Assembly (NCBI RefSeq): GCF_021654335.1
Contig: NZ_AP023423.1
Span: 2,107,001 to 2,171,000, forward strand
DNA length: 64,000 nt
Direction: 5' to 3'
DNA from: Sideroxyarcus emersonii
Lineage (GTDB): Bacteria; Pseudomonadota; Gammaproteobacteria; Burkholderiales; Gallionellaceae
Part shown: in pieces, positions 49,839 through 59,049 of the stretch
Layout: each line of letters starts with the position of its first letter
How positions within the stretch are numbered: position 1 is the stretch's first letter
The notes under the pieces: model-generated
What the model was told of the DNA's origin: nothing
The model's input: only the letters and a program-made list of their open reading frames with translations
Databases searched by the model: none
Made by a program: the position numbers and the translations under genes

Positions 49839-50368
49839 TGCGATTGAGCAAGATTGTCACAAGAACGGGCGACGACGGCAGCACCGGCCTGGCCAACGGG
49901 GCGCGCCTGCCCAAGAACAGTGTTCGCATCGCCGCCATCGGCAGCGTGGATGAACTCAACAGCCATCTTGGCGTGCTGCTCGCCGAACCGCTGGCGGAAG
50001 AGGTGCGCAGCACACTGTTGCTCATCCAGAACGACCTGTTCGACCTTGGCGCCGTGCTGGCCACGCCGGGTGCGCCGTTCGAGCAGGGCAAACTGGCCAG
50101 ACTGGACACCGCCATCGAGGAATACAACGCCGGTCTGCCCCCGCTGAAGGAATTCATCCTGCCCGGCGGCTGCCGGGCCGCCGCCGTATGCCATGTCGCC
50201 CGCACCGTGGCGCGCCGTACTGAGCGCGACTACCTGCAGGTGATGCAAAACGAAACAGCCCCGCAAGAGGGGCTGCAATATCTGAATCGGCTTTCCGACC
50301 TGCTGTTTGTGCTCTGCCGCGTGCTGAACCTGGCGGCAGGAAAACCGGAGACGCTGTGGCAGCGCTAA
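49838..50368 (+). CDS. PduO-type ATP:cob(I)alamin adenosyltransferase
   Basis: Transfers the adenosyl group from ATP to cob(I)alamin to form adenosylcobalamin. 176 residues. Motifs: N-terminal ATP loop TRTGDDGSTGLANGARLPK, VDELNSHLGVLLA, LFDLGAVLATP, FILPGGCRAAAVCHVARTVARRTERD and the C-terminal YLNRLSDLLFVLCRVLN. The ATG at 49838 overlaps the DUF1841 stop. The cobalamin-using partner is not in the window. Confidence 0.95.
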   Translation: MRLSKIVTRTGDDGSTGLANGARLPKNSVRIAAIGSVDELNSHLGVLLAEPLAEEVRSTLLLIQNDLFDLGAVLATPGAPFEQGKLARLDTAIEEYNAGLPPLKEFILPGGCRAAAVCHVARTVARRTERDYLQVMQNETAPQEGLQYLNRLSDLLFVLCRVLNLAAGKPETLWQR

Positions 50369-50386
50369 CCAGCGACTTGGCTGGTT
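50367..50386. repeat. Hairpin at the pduO stop
   Basis: Perfect 7-bp stem AACCAGC / GCTGGTT with loop GACTTG, starting within the stop codon of the adenosyltransferase gene. It may end transcription, but no T run follows. Confidence 0.45.
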
Positions 50387-50426
50387 ACGGATTGCCTGAC
50401 TTTGTTATGGGCCCCTTAGTGTCAAT

Positions 50427-50453
50427 TCCACACGCAGCTTGCTGCGTAGTGGA
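50427..50453. repeat. Strong hairpin in the pduO-pssA convergent spacer
   Basis: Arms TCCACACGCAGC and GCTGCGTAGTGGA, a 12-bp stem with one bulged A and a two-base TT centre. The 10-base word ACTTGGCTGG also occurs twice in this spacer (50375-50384 and 50497-50506). The 164-bp gap between the convergent stops holds no gene. It resembles an intergenic repeat unit. Confidence 0.5.
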
Positions 50454-50532
50454 TTGCCCGCCTTTGGTACAACCACGGCGTGCCCCTTGCGGGCGTACTT
50501 GGCTGGCGTATTTTGACAGCCTGGTCGAATGG

Positions 50533-51288
50533 CTACGGCTGGACCGGCGGGGTTGTCGGCTTGCGCAAGCCGAGCAGCCACATCACGTAACCGGACAGGC
50601 AATAGCCGAAGAACAACAGGAACAGGTTGAGCGGGGGATTTTGCGCCACGAAGATGAAGAATAGCGCGAACAGGAAGATGACGATGAACGGCACGCTCTT
50701 GCGCATGTTGAGCGACTTGAAGCTGTAATATTTCAGGTTGCTCACCATGCTCAGCCCGGCAAACACGGTCAGCCCGGCCGCATACCAGCGCAACTCGAAA
50801 CCGGTGAAGCTGTTATCCAGCATCACCCACACGAACCCGGCCACCAGCGCCGCCGCCGCCGGGCTGGGCAAGCCCTGGAAATAACGTTTGTCGACCACGT
50901 CGATGTTGGTGTTGAACCGCGCCAGCCGCAACGCCGCTCCGGTACAGTAAATGAAGGCAGCGAACCATCCCCACTTGCCCAGATCGCGAAACGCCCATTC
51001 GTACATCAGGATGGAGGGTGCGACCCCGAACGAGACCATGTCCGACAGGCTGTCGTATTCGGCACCGAATTCGCTCTGCGTATGCGTCAGGCGTGCGACC
51101 CGGCCATCAAGGCCATCCAGCACCATGGCGATGAAGATAGCCACGGCGGCGAACTCGAACTTGCCGTTCATCGCCTGCACAATGGCATAGAACCCCGCAA
51201 ACAGCGCTGCTGTGGTGAACAGGTTCGGCAGCAGGTAGATGCTGCGCCGACGCAGGTCCATGTGTTTGCGCTGATTGAGTTCGTCCAT
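50533..51288 (-). CDS. pssA: CDP-diacylglycerol-serine O-phosphatidyltransferase
   Basis: Makes phosphatidylserine from CDP-diacylglycerol and serine. 251 residues with about seven helices and the full CDP-alcohol phosphotransferase motif D-x2-D-G-x2-A-R-x8-G-x3-D-x3-D in DGLDGRVARLTHTQSEFGAE then YDSLSD. It starts 6 bases after the psd stop; an alternative ATG lies nine codons in (MDLRRRSIYLLPN). This is the membrane, type II enzyme that pairs with psd. Confidence 0.96.
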   Translation of the reverse strand: MDELNQRKHMDLRRRSIYLLPNLFTTAALFAGFYAIVQAMNGKFEFAAVAIFIAMVLDGLDGRVARLTHTQSEFGAEYDSLSDMVSFGVAPSILMYEWAFRDLGKWGWFAAFIYCTGAALRLARFNTNIDVVDKRYFQGLPSPAAAALVAGFVWVMLDNSFTGFELRWYAAGLTVFAGLSMVSNLKYYSFKSLNMRKSVPFIVIFLFALFFIFVAQNPPLNLFLLFFGYCLSGYVMWLLGLRKPTTPPVQP

Positions 51289-51294
51289 AGGTTC

Positions 51295-51933
51295 TCAGAG
51301 CTTGGCCAGGATAGTGGTGGTAGCGGACACTTTATCACCGATAGCAACCTTGACGGTAGCCGTCAGCGGCAGGTAGACATCGACGCGCGAACCAAAGCGG
51401 ATGAAACCGTAGCGCTGGCCGCGCGTCAGGGTATCGCCTGCCTTGATGTAGCACAGGATGCGCCGCGCAATCAGCCCCGCCACCTGGACGAAGGTCACCG
51501 TCTGTCCGTCGGCGGTCTTCAGCACCACCGCATTGCGCTCGTTCTCGGCGGACGCCTTGTCCAGATCGGCATTCACGAACTTGCCCGGAAAATACTCGAT
51601 CTTTTCCACCTTGCCGTCGACCGGGCTGCGGTTGGAGTGCACGTTGAACACATTCATGAACACGCTGACCAGGATCGCATCGCGCTGCGCATAAGGATCC
51701 TGCGTACGCTCGACCTTGATGACGCGGCCGTCGGCCGGCGACAACACCGCGCCAGCCTGTTGCGGTATCTCGCGCGGCGGGTCGCGGAAGAATTGCAGCA
51801 CGAACACGAAGATGATCCACATCGGGATCGACCAGGCTGCGCACCAGGCAGTGGCCGCGACGGCCAGCACCAGGGAAATGGCCAGGAACGGCCAGCCCTC
51901 GCGGGCGATGATGGGATGGGGGTAGTTTTTCAT
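51295..51933 (-). CDS. psd: Phosphatidylserine decarboxylase, short (type II-like) form
   Basis: Converts phosphatidylserine to phosphatidylethanolamine. 212 residues, the short form found with pssA. One or two N-terminal helices, then [30 protein letters not shown] and the self-cleavage site G-S in [12 protein letters not shown], which yields the pyruvoyl group. The ATG at 51933 follows a pyrimidine-rich strand and has no ribosome site, so initiation may be weak or coupled in another way. Confidence 0.96.
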   Translation of the reverse strand: MKNYPHPIIAREGWPFLAISLVLAVAATAWCAAWSIPMWIIFVFVLQFFRDPPREIPQQAGAVLSPADGRVIKVERTQDPYAQRDAILVSVFMNVFNVHSNRSPVDGKVEKIEYFPGKFVNADLDKASAENERNAVVLKTADGQTVTFVQVAGLIARRILCYIKAGDTLTRGQRYGFIRFGSRVDVYLPLTATVKVAIGDKVSATTTILAKL

Positions 51934-51937
51934 GTGC

Positions 51938-51997
51938 GGAAGGGTAAAGGGAGAAGGGGGAAGGGTGGAGGTTTTTCTCTTCCCCCTTTACCCTTCC
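51938..51997. repeat. Long purine/pyrimidine inverted repeat between ilvC and psd
   Basis: Left arm, all but one base purine, at 51938-51956 and right arm, mostly pyrimidine, at 51977-51997 form a stem of about 19 bp with few mismatches; the shared core is GGAAGGGTAAAGGG and its complement. The 20-base loop ends in TTTTT. The motif GGGGAAGGG recurs inside it. It lies between the ilvC stop and the psd start and could attenuate read-through. Confidence 0.65.
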
Positions 51998-52010
51998 CCC
52001 TTCCCGATTC

Positions 52011-53045
<1,035 letters not shown>

Positions 53046-53062
53046 TCAGTGGTAAGAAATCG

Positions 53063-53554
53063 TCAGAGTTTCAGGATGCGTTCGCCGCGCCCGATACCGG
53101 AAGCGCCGGTACGCACCGTTTCCAGGATCAAGTCGTGATCGATCGCCTGCAGGAAACGATCCAGCTTGTGCCCCGTCCCGGTGAGCTCGATGGTGTAGGT
53201 CTTGTCGGAAACATCGATGACGCGTCCGCGGAAGATGTCGGTCATGCGCTTCAGTTCCTCGCGGTCGTCGCCGACCGCACGCACCTTGACCAGCATCAGT
53301 TCGCGCTCGATATGGTCGCCGTCGGTGAGGTCCATCACGGTGACGACATCGACCAGCTTGTTCAGCTGTTTGTTGATTTGCTCGATCACCTCGTCGGAAC
53401 CGCTGGTGACGATGGTCATGCGGGACATGGTCGGATCTTCGGTCGGCGCCACGGTAAGCGACTCGATGTTGTAGCCGCGCGCGGAAAACAGGCCGGAAAC
53501 CCGCGACAGCGCGCCCGATTCGTTTTCCATCAGCAAAGAGATGATGTGCCTCAT
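53063..53554 (-). CDS. ilvH: Acetolactate synthase regulatory (small) subunit
   Basis: 163-residue regulatory subunit that gives valine sensitivity. The N-terminal ACT domain reads MRHIISLLMENESGALSRVSGLFSARGYNIESLTVAPTED, with the C-terminal domain from about residue 85 (ELMLVKVRA, FRGRVIDVSDKTYTIELTG). The ATG overlaps the ilvB stop by one base (TAATG). Confidence 0.97.
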   Translation of the reverse strand: MRHIISLLMENESGALSRVSGLFSARGYNIESLTVAPTEDPTMSRMTIVTSGSDEVIEQINKQLNKLVDVVTVMDLTDGDHIERELMLVKVRAVGDDREELKRMTDIFRGRVIDVSDKTYTIELTGTGHKLDRFLQAIDHDLILETVRTGASGIGRGERILKL

Positions 53555-55260
53555 TACAGGTCCTCCGCCAGGATCACTTCGGACAAGCCCTTGCCGCCGG
53601 GCACCATGGGGTACACGTTTTCGGTCGGGTCGGTACGGAAATCCAGGAAGACTAGGTCGTCCTTGCGTGCGAAGGCCTCCTTCAGCGCACCTTCCACATC
53701 GGAGGGCTTCTCCACCAGGATGCCGACATGGCCGTAGGCTTCAGCCAGTTTCACGAAATCGGGCAACGCGTCCATGTAGGAATGCGAGTAGCGGTTGCCG
53801 TGGAAGAACTCCTGCCACTGGCGCACCATACCCAGATATCGGTTGTTCAACGCGACGATCTTGATCGGCAGCTTGTATTGCTTGCAGGTGGACAATTCCT
53901 GGATGTTCATCTGGATACTGCCCTCGCCCGTCACGCATGCCACGGCCGCCCCCGGATGGGCCAACTGCACACCCATCGCGGCGGGCAAACCGAAACCCAT
54001 GGTCCCCAGACCGCCGGAATTGACCCAGCGGCGCGGCTGATCGAACTTGTAGTATTGCGCGGCCCACATCTGGTGCTGGCCGACGTCGGAAGTGACGAAA
54101 GCATCGCCGTGCGTGATCCGGTGCAACGTTTCGATCACGAACTGCGGCTTGATGATCTCGTTCGAGTTCTTGTACGCCAGCGAATTCGCGCCGCGCCATT
54201 CGTCGATCTGTTTCCACCATTCCTTCAGGGCCGCCCCATCCGGCTTCTGCTTGCTGCTGTTCAGCACCGAGAGCAGATCGGCAAGCACATGCGCCACATC
54301 GCCGACGATGGGCACATCGACCTTGACGCGTTTGGAGATGGACGCCGGATCGATGTCGATATGGATGATCTTGCGCGGCACCGAATTGAAATGCGACACG
54401 TTGCCGATCACGCGATCGTCGAAGCGTGCGCCCACTGCCAGCAGCACATCGCAGTTCTGCATGCCGAGGTTGGCTTCGTATGTGCCGTGCATGCCGAGCA
54501 TGCCGAGGGATTGCTTGTCGCTGGCGGGATAACCGCCCAGCCCCATCAGCGTGTTGGTACAGGGAGCACCGAGCAGCCGCACCAGGTCGGTCAGTTGCCT
54601 GGCGGCGTCGGACAGGATCACGCCGCCACCGGCGTAAACCATCGGCCGTTTCGCTTCCAGCAGCAGCTGGGCCGCGCGCTTGATCTGCCCGATATCGCCG
54701 TGCGATTGCGGAGTGTACGAGCGGATGCTCACGGTCGCGGGATAGGAAAATTCCGTCTTCTGCTGCGACACATCCTTGGGAATGTCCACCAGCACCGGGC
54801 CCGGCCGGCCACTCTTGGCCAGGTAGAACGCCTTCTTCAGGGTGCTGGCGATGTCCTTGACATCCTTGACCAGGAAGTTGTGCTTGACGCAGGGACGCGT
54901 AATGCCGACCGTATCCACTTCCTGGAAGGCATCCTCGCCGATGTAGCTGGTCGGCACCTGGCCGCTGATCACCACCAAGGGGATGGAGTCCATGTAAGCG
55001 GTCGCGATACCGGTCACCGCATTGGTCACCCCGGGACCGGAAGTCACCAAGGCCACCCCGACCTTGTCGGTCGAGCGCGCATAACCGTCGGCGGCATGCA
55101 CGGCCGCCTGTTCGTGGCGCACCAGCACATGCTTGACCCGCTCCTGCTTGAACAACTCATCGTAGATGAAAAGCACCGCGCCGCCGGGATAGCCGAACAC
55201 ATATTCGACACCTTCCTCCTGCAAACAGCGGATAGTTATTTCTGCGCCCGTCAGTTCCAT
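53554..55260 (-). CDS. ilvB: Acetolactate synthase catalytic (large) subunit
   Basis: Thiamine-diphosphate enzyme, 568 residues, that condenses pyruvate into acetolactate or acetohydroxybutyrate. N-terminal VEYVFGYPGGAVLFIYDEL with the catalytic Glu in LVRHEQAAVHAADGYAR; FAD-region VTSGPGVTNAVTGIATAYMDSIPLVVISGQV; C-terminal ThDP motif TGEGSIQMNIQELSTCKQYKLPIKIVALNN. The frame is open to 55365, but MELTGAEITIRCLQEEG at 55260 is the standard start. First gene of ilvBHC. Confidence 0.98.
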   Translation of the reverse strand: MELTGAEITIRCLQEEGVEYVFGYPGGAVLFIYDELFKQERVKHVLVRHEQAAVHAADGYARSTDKVGVALVTSGPGVTNAVTGIATAYMDSIPLVVISGQVPTSYIGEDAFQEVDTVGITRPCVKHNFLVKDVKDIASTLKKAFYLAKSGRPGPVLVDIPKDVSQQKTEFSYPATVSIRSYTPQSHGDIGQIKRAAQLLLEAKRPMVYAGGGVILSDAARQLTDLVRLLGAPCTNTLMGLGGYPASDKQSLGMLGMHGTYEANLGMQNCDVLLAVGARFDDRVIGNVSHFNSVPRKIIHIDIDPASISKRVKVDVPIVGDVAHVLADLLSVLNSSKQKPDGAALKEWWKQIDEWRGANSLAYKNSNEIIKPQFVIETLHRITHGDAFVTSDVGQHQMWAAQYYKFDQPRRWVNSGGLGTMGFGLPAAMGVQLAHPGAAVACVTGEGSIQMNIQELSTCKQYKLPIKIVALNNRYLGMVRQWQEFFHGNRYSHSYMDALPDFVKLAEAYGHVGILVEKPSDVEGALKEAFARKDDLVFLDFRTDPTENVYPMVPGGKGLSEVILAEDL

Positions 55261-55297
55261 GAACCCACTACCTTGAGAAAACAACGAAAGACCGGGC

Positions 55298-55326
55298 AAG
55301 ATAAAGGCTGGCGGGGTTTTGGTCAA
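55298..55326 (-). promoter_or_regulatory. Sigma-70 promoter of ilvBHC
   Basis: On the minus strand, TTGACC (55321-55326) and TATCTT (55298-55303), spacing exactly 17 bases. It leaves a leader of about 30 bases, too short for a peptide attenuator. Confidence 0.7.
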
Positions 55327-55382
55327 CCCCTGCAACGCCTCGGGAACGGCAAAATCCCTAAGCAATGCAGGAATTTGCTAGT

Positions 55383-55982
55383 ATGCGCGCCGATTATCCG
55401 GGAGTCGCCGAACTGTCCACGCCACAGCAACTGTCCGAATTCCTCGTTCAAGCCGAGCGACGCGCCTACAAACAGGCGCAGTTCGCCGTGCGCGACGAGC
55501 ATGTGGCCCTCGATATCGTGCAGGATGCCATGCTGAAGCTAGCCGAGCGTTACGGAGACCGGCCGGCCGAAGAATTCCCCATGCTGTTCCAGCGCATCCT
55601 GCAGAACACGATACGCGACTACTACCGCCGCCAGAAAGTACGGTCGTTCTGGACCACACTGATGTCTTCGCTCACGCCGCAGCAGGATGGGGAGGATTTC
55701 GACCCGCTCGACACGCTGCAGGACGAGGGCAATGAAAGCCAGCCGGCCCGTCCGGAGGAGGCATTGGCGCAATCCCAGCTGATCGAAGTGATCGAAGAAG
55801 CATTGAACAAACTTCCTGCCCGTCAACGCGAAGCTTTCCTGCTGCGTTATTGGGAGGAAATGGACACAGCGGAAACGGCAGCGGCGATGGGCTGCTCGGA
55901 GGGCAGCGTCAAAACGCACTGCTCACGAGCCACCCATGCGCTGTCGGCGATGCTCAAGGAACGGGGGATAGACCTATCATGA
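55383..55982 (+). CDS. ECF-type RNA polymerase sigma factor
   Basis: 199-residue sigma-70-family factor. Region 2 includes AVRDEHVALDIVQDAMLKLAERYG and FQRILQNTIRDYYRRQKVRSFW; region 4 is LPARQREAFLLRYWEEMDTAETAAAMGCSEGSVKTHCSRATHALSAML. The ATG at 55383 has AGGA about 9 bases upstream and is preferred over the ATG at 55365, which has none. It is followed by DUF3619 and DUF3106 genes, the typical betaproteobacterial set, and is divergent from ilvB. The DUF3619 membrane protein may be its anti-sigma factor; that is inference. Confidence 0.92.
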   Translation: MRADYPGVAELSTPQQLSEFLVQAERRAYKQAQFAVRDEHVALDIVQDAMLKLAERYGDRPAEEFPMLFQRILQNTIRDYYRRQKVRSFWTTLMSSLTPQQDGEDFDPLDTLQDEGNESQPARPEEALAQSQLIEVIEEALNKLPARQREAFLLRYWEEMDTAETAAAMGCSEGSVKTHCSRATHALSAMLKERGIDLS

Positions 55983-56314
55983 ACACAAAATTGACCACCG
56001 GAGAGATCGGGCGCTTGCTGGATCAATCCGCCCGCCAGCTCGACCGCCGCACGCTTGACCAGCTGGTTGCGGCGCGCCAGCACGCGCTGCAAAACCAGCG
56101 CGTATCGGTATCGACCTGGGTTAGCCAGAACGGCATGCTGCACGGGCGCCTGCAACTTTCCGCACGCGCATTGAACTGGATCATCGCGGCCGTCGTGGCC
56201 AGCCTGCTGGTGATCAACGTGACCTACTGGAGCAGCCTGTCCGAGCGCGACCACAGCGACATCGATATCGCCATCCTGACCGACGACCTGCCGGTCGACA
56301 TGTATGTCGATTAA
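55979..56314 (+). CDS. DUF3619 family membrane protein
   Basis: 111-residue protein starting MNTKLTTGEIGRLLDQSARQLDRRTLDQLVAARQHAL at the ATG overlapping the sigma-factor stop. One membrane helix (LNWIIAAVVASLLVINVTYW, about 65-84) divides a cytosolic helical part from a short acidic periplasmic tail (DIDIAILTDDLPVDMYVD). The layout, with the sigma gene directly upstream and a single span, would suit an anti-sigma factor, although no anti-sigma zinc motif is seen. Confidence 0.88.
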   Translation: MNTKLTTGEIGRLLDQSARQLDRRTLDQLVAARQHALQNQRVSVSTWVSQNGMLHGRLQLSARALNWIIAAVVASLLVINVTYWSSLSERDHSDIDIAILTDDLPVDMYVD

Positions 56315-56332
56315 CCACTTACGGACCATTTG

Positions 56333-56722
56333 ATGCCAGCTGTGTTGCGGTACCTTCTTGCCCTGTTGTTGTTCGCGTCCTGCTGCCTGCCGCTCACCGC
56401 CCGCGCCCAGAGCTGGGAGAGCCTGAATGCGCAGCAAAAGGAAGCGCTGGCGCCTTTAGCAGCCACTTGGGATTCGTTGTCGGACAAGCAAAAGGCCGTT
56501 TTCCTGCCGATCGCCAGACGTTATCCGCAACTTCCTCCGCAGAAACAGCAACGCCTGCACGCGCAGATGGAAAAATGGAGCAAGCTCACCCCCGAGCAGC
56601 GCAAGCGCGCCCGGGAAAAATACAAGGCATTCAACAAGGTTCCAGCAGAACAACGCGAGGCCGTGAAGCGGATGGTGCGCGAGCAGCAGGCTGCCAGCGG
56701 CGTCCCGGCAGCGGCTCCCTAG
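56333..56722 (+). CDS. DUF3106 family exported protein
   Basis: 129 residues with a signal peptide (MPAVLRYLLALLLFASCCLPLTARAQ). The mature part is Gln/Lys/Arg-rich with the DUF3106 repeats WESLNAQQKEALAPLAATWDSL and KWSKLTPEQRKRAREKYKAF, resembling periplasmic CpxP/heavy-metal-type helical proteins. An in-frame TTG precedes the ATG at 56333 and is not needed. Third in the ECF sigma cluster; likely a periplasmic member of that stress circuit. Confidence 0.87.
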   Translation: MPAVLRYLLALLLFASCCLPLTARAQSWESLNAQQKEALAPLAATWDSLSDKQKAVFLPIARRYPQLPPQKQQRLHAQMEKWSKLTPEQRKRAREKYKAFNKVPAEQREAVKRMVREQQAASGVPAAAP

Positions 56723-56808
56723 CCCGCAGCAATCGGCACCGTCCCGCCCCATTTCACCGACAAAAGTACGCGATCCGCGACGAACCAGAACTCGTGCGGC
56801 ATCGCCAG

Positions 56809-57885
56809 TCAGCGCCGCTCGGTACGCCAGAGCATGCCCAGCGCCAGCGCCAGGAACAGCCAGCTCATCGCCGTCGCACTCAGCAGGGGCGACCATTCGT
56901 TCAGCGCCCCGATATTGGCAAACAGCCTGCCGATGAAATGGAAACTCAGCCCCAGCACGATGCCGATGAATATCTTGCCGCTGATACCGCCCTCCCGCCG
57001 CTGGTAGGCTGAGAACGGCAAGGCCAGCAACATCATCACCAGCACCGCAAACGGATAGACCAGCTTGTTCCACATCGCAATCTCGTAACGTGTGGTTTTC
57101 TGGTGGTTGTCGCGCAAGTGCACGGTGTACTGGTAGAGGTTCCAGGCCGACATCTGCTCGGGCACCACCAGCAGCACGCTCAGGATGTCCGGGTTCAGCG
57201 ATGAGCGCCATTCCTCGCTCGCTCGGTTATCGGTGTAGGCCCCTTGCCTGTCGAACCGCGTCTGCTTAACCCCTTCCAGTTGCCAGCGGTCGTCCTCCAG
57301 ATAGGAGGCCCGCTCGGCATCGGTGATGCTGCGCAAATGATAGGTATCGTCGAATTCATAGATGCTGATGTCCAGCAACGACGTATCGGGCAACACGCTC
57401 TTCACATTGATGAAACTGCGCTCGTCCTTCACCCACACGCCGGAACGGAACTCTTTGACCGAGACTTTCGCGTTCTGCGCCTTCAGGCGCAATTGCTGCG
57501 CCATGCGCTCGCTCGATGGCGCAACGATCTCCCCGCACACGAAACACAGCACCACCAGCGGCAGGCCGATCCTCGCCAGCGCGCCCACCATCTGCTTCAG
57601 CGATACACCGGAGCTGCGATATACGGTCAGTTCGGAATTCGCCGCCATCTGCACCATGGCGAAGATGGTACCGATCAGCACCGCGACCGGGAACAGCTCG
57701 TAGACGTGCCCGGGGATGGTGAGCGTCACGAACAGCAGCACATAGCCCAGCCGGTAGTCGCCGCGTCCCATCGAATTGAGTTCGTTGATCAGGTCGAGCA
57801 GGGCGAACAGCATGATGAGCGCCGCGAACACCAGCGCGATGCTGGCATAGATCTCCCTGCCCAGATAACGGGTAAGCAGCTTCAT
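56809..57885 (-). CDS. lptG: LPS export permease LptG
   Basis: Inner-membrane permease of the LptB2FG ABC exporter that extracts lipopolysaccharide and delivers it to LptC/A/D. 358 residues. Six helices in two groups of three (about 13-33, 60-85, 100-120; then 270-290, 300-320, 330-350) around a periplasmic jellyroll. The start MKLLTRYLGREIYASIALVFAALI at 57885 overlaps the lptF stop (ATGA), although the frame is open further upstream. Confidence 0.96.
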   Translation of the reverse strand: MKLLTRYLGREIYASIALVFAALIMLFALLDLINELNSMGRGDYRLGYVLLFVTLTIPGHVYELFPVAVLIGTIFAMVQMAANSELTVYRSSGVSLKQMVGALARIGLPLVVLCFVCGEIVAPSSERMAQQLRLKAQNAKVSVKEFRSGVWVKDERSFINVKSVLPDTSLLDISIYEFDDTYHLRSITDAERASYLEDDRWQLEGVKQTRFDRQGAYTDNRASEEWRSSLNPDILSVLLVVPEQMSAWNLYQYTVHLRDNHQKTTRYEIAMWNKLVYPFAVLVMMLLALPFSAYQRREGGISGKIFIGIVLGLSFHFIGRLFANIGALNEWSPLLSATAMSWLFLALALGMLWRTERR

Positions 57886-59015
57886 CGTCTCAGCCTGCGC
57901 CAGGAGGAGGCCGACGAGCGGTGGTAGAACAGCAGCAGCATGACCGCGAACATCAACAGATGGATGCCCAGCAAACCTGCCGCGGGACTGATCTTGCCGC
58001 GCGCGACCCAGGAATTGGTCACGCTGATCATGTTGTTGTAGAACATGTATATCACCATCGCCGTGATCAGGTTGAGCGAACGTCCGGCACGCGGGTTCAC
58101 GAAACTCAGGGGGATCGCCAGCAAGGACAGGATCAGCGCGCTGAATGGCAAGCCGATGCGCCACTCCAGCTCGGATATATTCCATGCAGTCGGGTTCTGC
58201 AGCAGATAGAGCGTGGAATACGCCTGGAGATGTGGCAATTCCTGGCGCAACTCGGCAGGCTCGATACGCATGGCATAACGCTCGAATTCCACGATCTTGA
58301 AATCCGCCTGGCCGGGCACGCCTTCATAGCGCGTACCGTTCAGCATCACCAGGAAGCGGTCGCCGTTCGGCGCCGTCTCCTGGTATCCCTCCTTGGCGAC
58401 CATCGTGCCTTCCTTGCCGTTCTGGGTCGACTGCACGAAGATGTTGCCGACACGCTTCTTCTGCGTATCGACATCTTCCAGGAAGAACACGCGGTCCGCC
58501 TGCTTGGACTCGCGGAACGCACCCGGCGTGGCGGCCGACACGTCGTCGCGGCTGTCCAGCCTGCGCTTGAACTCGTCCGCCTTGGACAAGGCCCATGGCG
58601 ACAGCACCAGGCTGAGCAGCGCGATCACCAGCGACACCGGGATGGCATAGCCCAGCACAGGGCGCACCCAGCGCGTCAAGCCGATGCCGGAAGTGAACCA
58701 CACCACCATCTCGCTGTCGCGATAACTGCGCGACAGCGTCAGCAACACCGACAGGAACAGGCTGATGGACAACAACACCGGCAGATAATTGAGCGAGGCA
58801 AAACCCAGCATCGCCAGCACCCCGTCCACCGCCAGCGCCCCGCTGACCGACTCGCCCAGCAGGCGGATCAATTGGGTGAACACCACGATGCCGAGCAGGA
58901 TGGAGGACACCAGCAGCCCCGTGCCGGCGAATTCGCGCACCAGCGACCAGTAAAAGATGCCGTGCAGGCGTGGCTTCTTTGACTTTTGTGGCGGGGATTG
59001 CGGATAATCCGTCAT
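57882..59015 (-). CDS. lptF: LPS export permease LptF
   Basis: Second permease of LptB2FG, 377 residues. After a charged N-terminal extension (MTDYPQSPPQKSKKPRLHG) comes the usual IFYWSLVREFAGTGLLVSSILLGIVVFTQLIRLLG. The coupling-helix segment SEMVVWFTSGIGLTRWVRPVL and the C-terminal helical trio with PLSFVNPRAGRSLNLITAMVIYMFYNN are typical. The start at 59015 is 34 bp from the divergent pepA start, so the two promoters must overlap each other's 5' ends. Confidence 0.95.
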   Translation of the reverse strand: MTDYPQSPPQKSKKPRLHGIFYWSLVREFAGTGLLVSSILLGIVVFTQLIRLLGESVSGALAVDGVLAMLGFASLNYLPVLLSISLFLSVLLTLSRSYRDSEMVVWFTSGIGLTRWVRPVLGYAIPVSLVIALLSLVLSPWALSKADEFKRRLDSRDDVSAATPGAFRESKQADRVFFLEDVDTQKKRVGNIFVQSTQNGKEGTMVAKEGYQETAPNGDRFLVMLNGTRYEGVPGQADFKIVEFERYAMRIEPAELRQELPHLQAYSTLYLLQNPTAWNISELEWRIGLPFSALILSLLAIPLSFVNPRAGRSLNLITAMVIYMFYNNMISVTNSWVARGKISPAAGLLGIHLLMFAVMLLLFYHRSSASSWRRLRR

Positions 59016-59049
59016 CGGAGACAATTCTGAGATTAATGAGGAGAGGCGC

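Noticed and set aside
56719..56802. 27-codon minus-strand frame after lptG
   Set aside because: Too short and without ribosome site or conserved context; could be chance.
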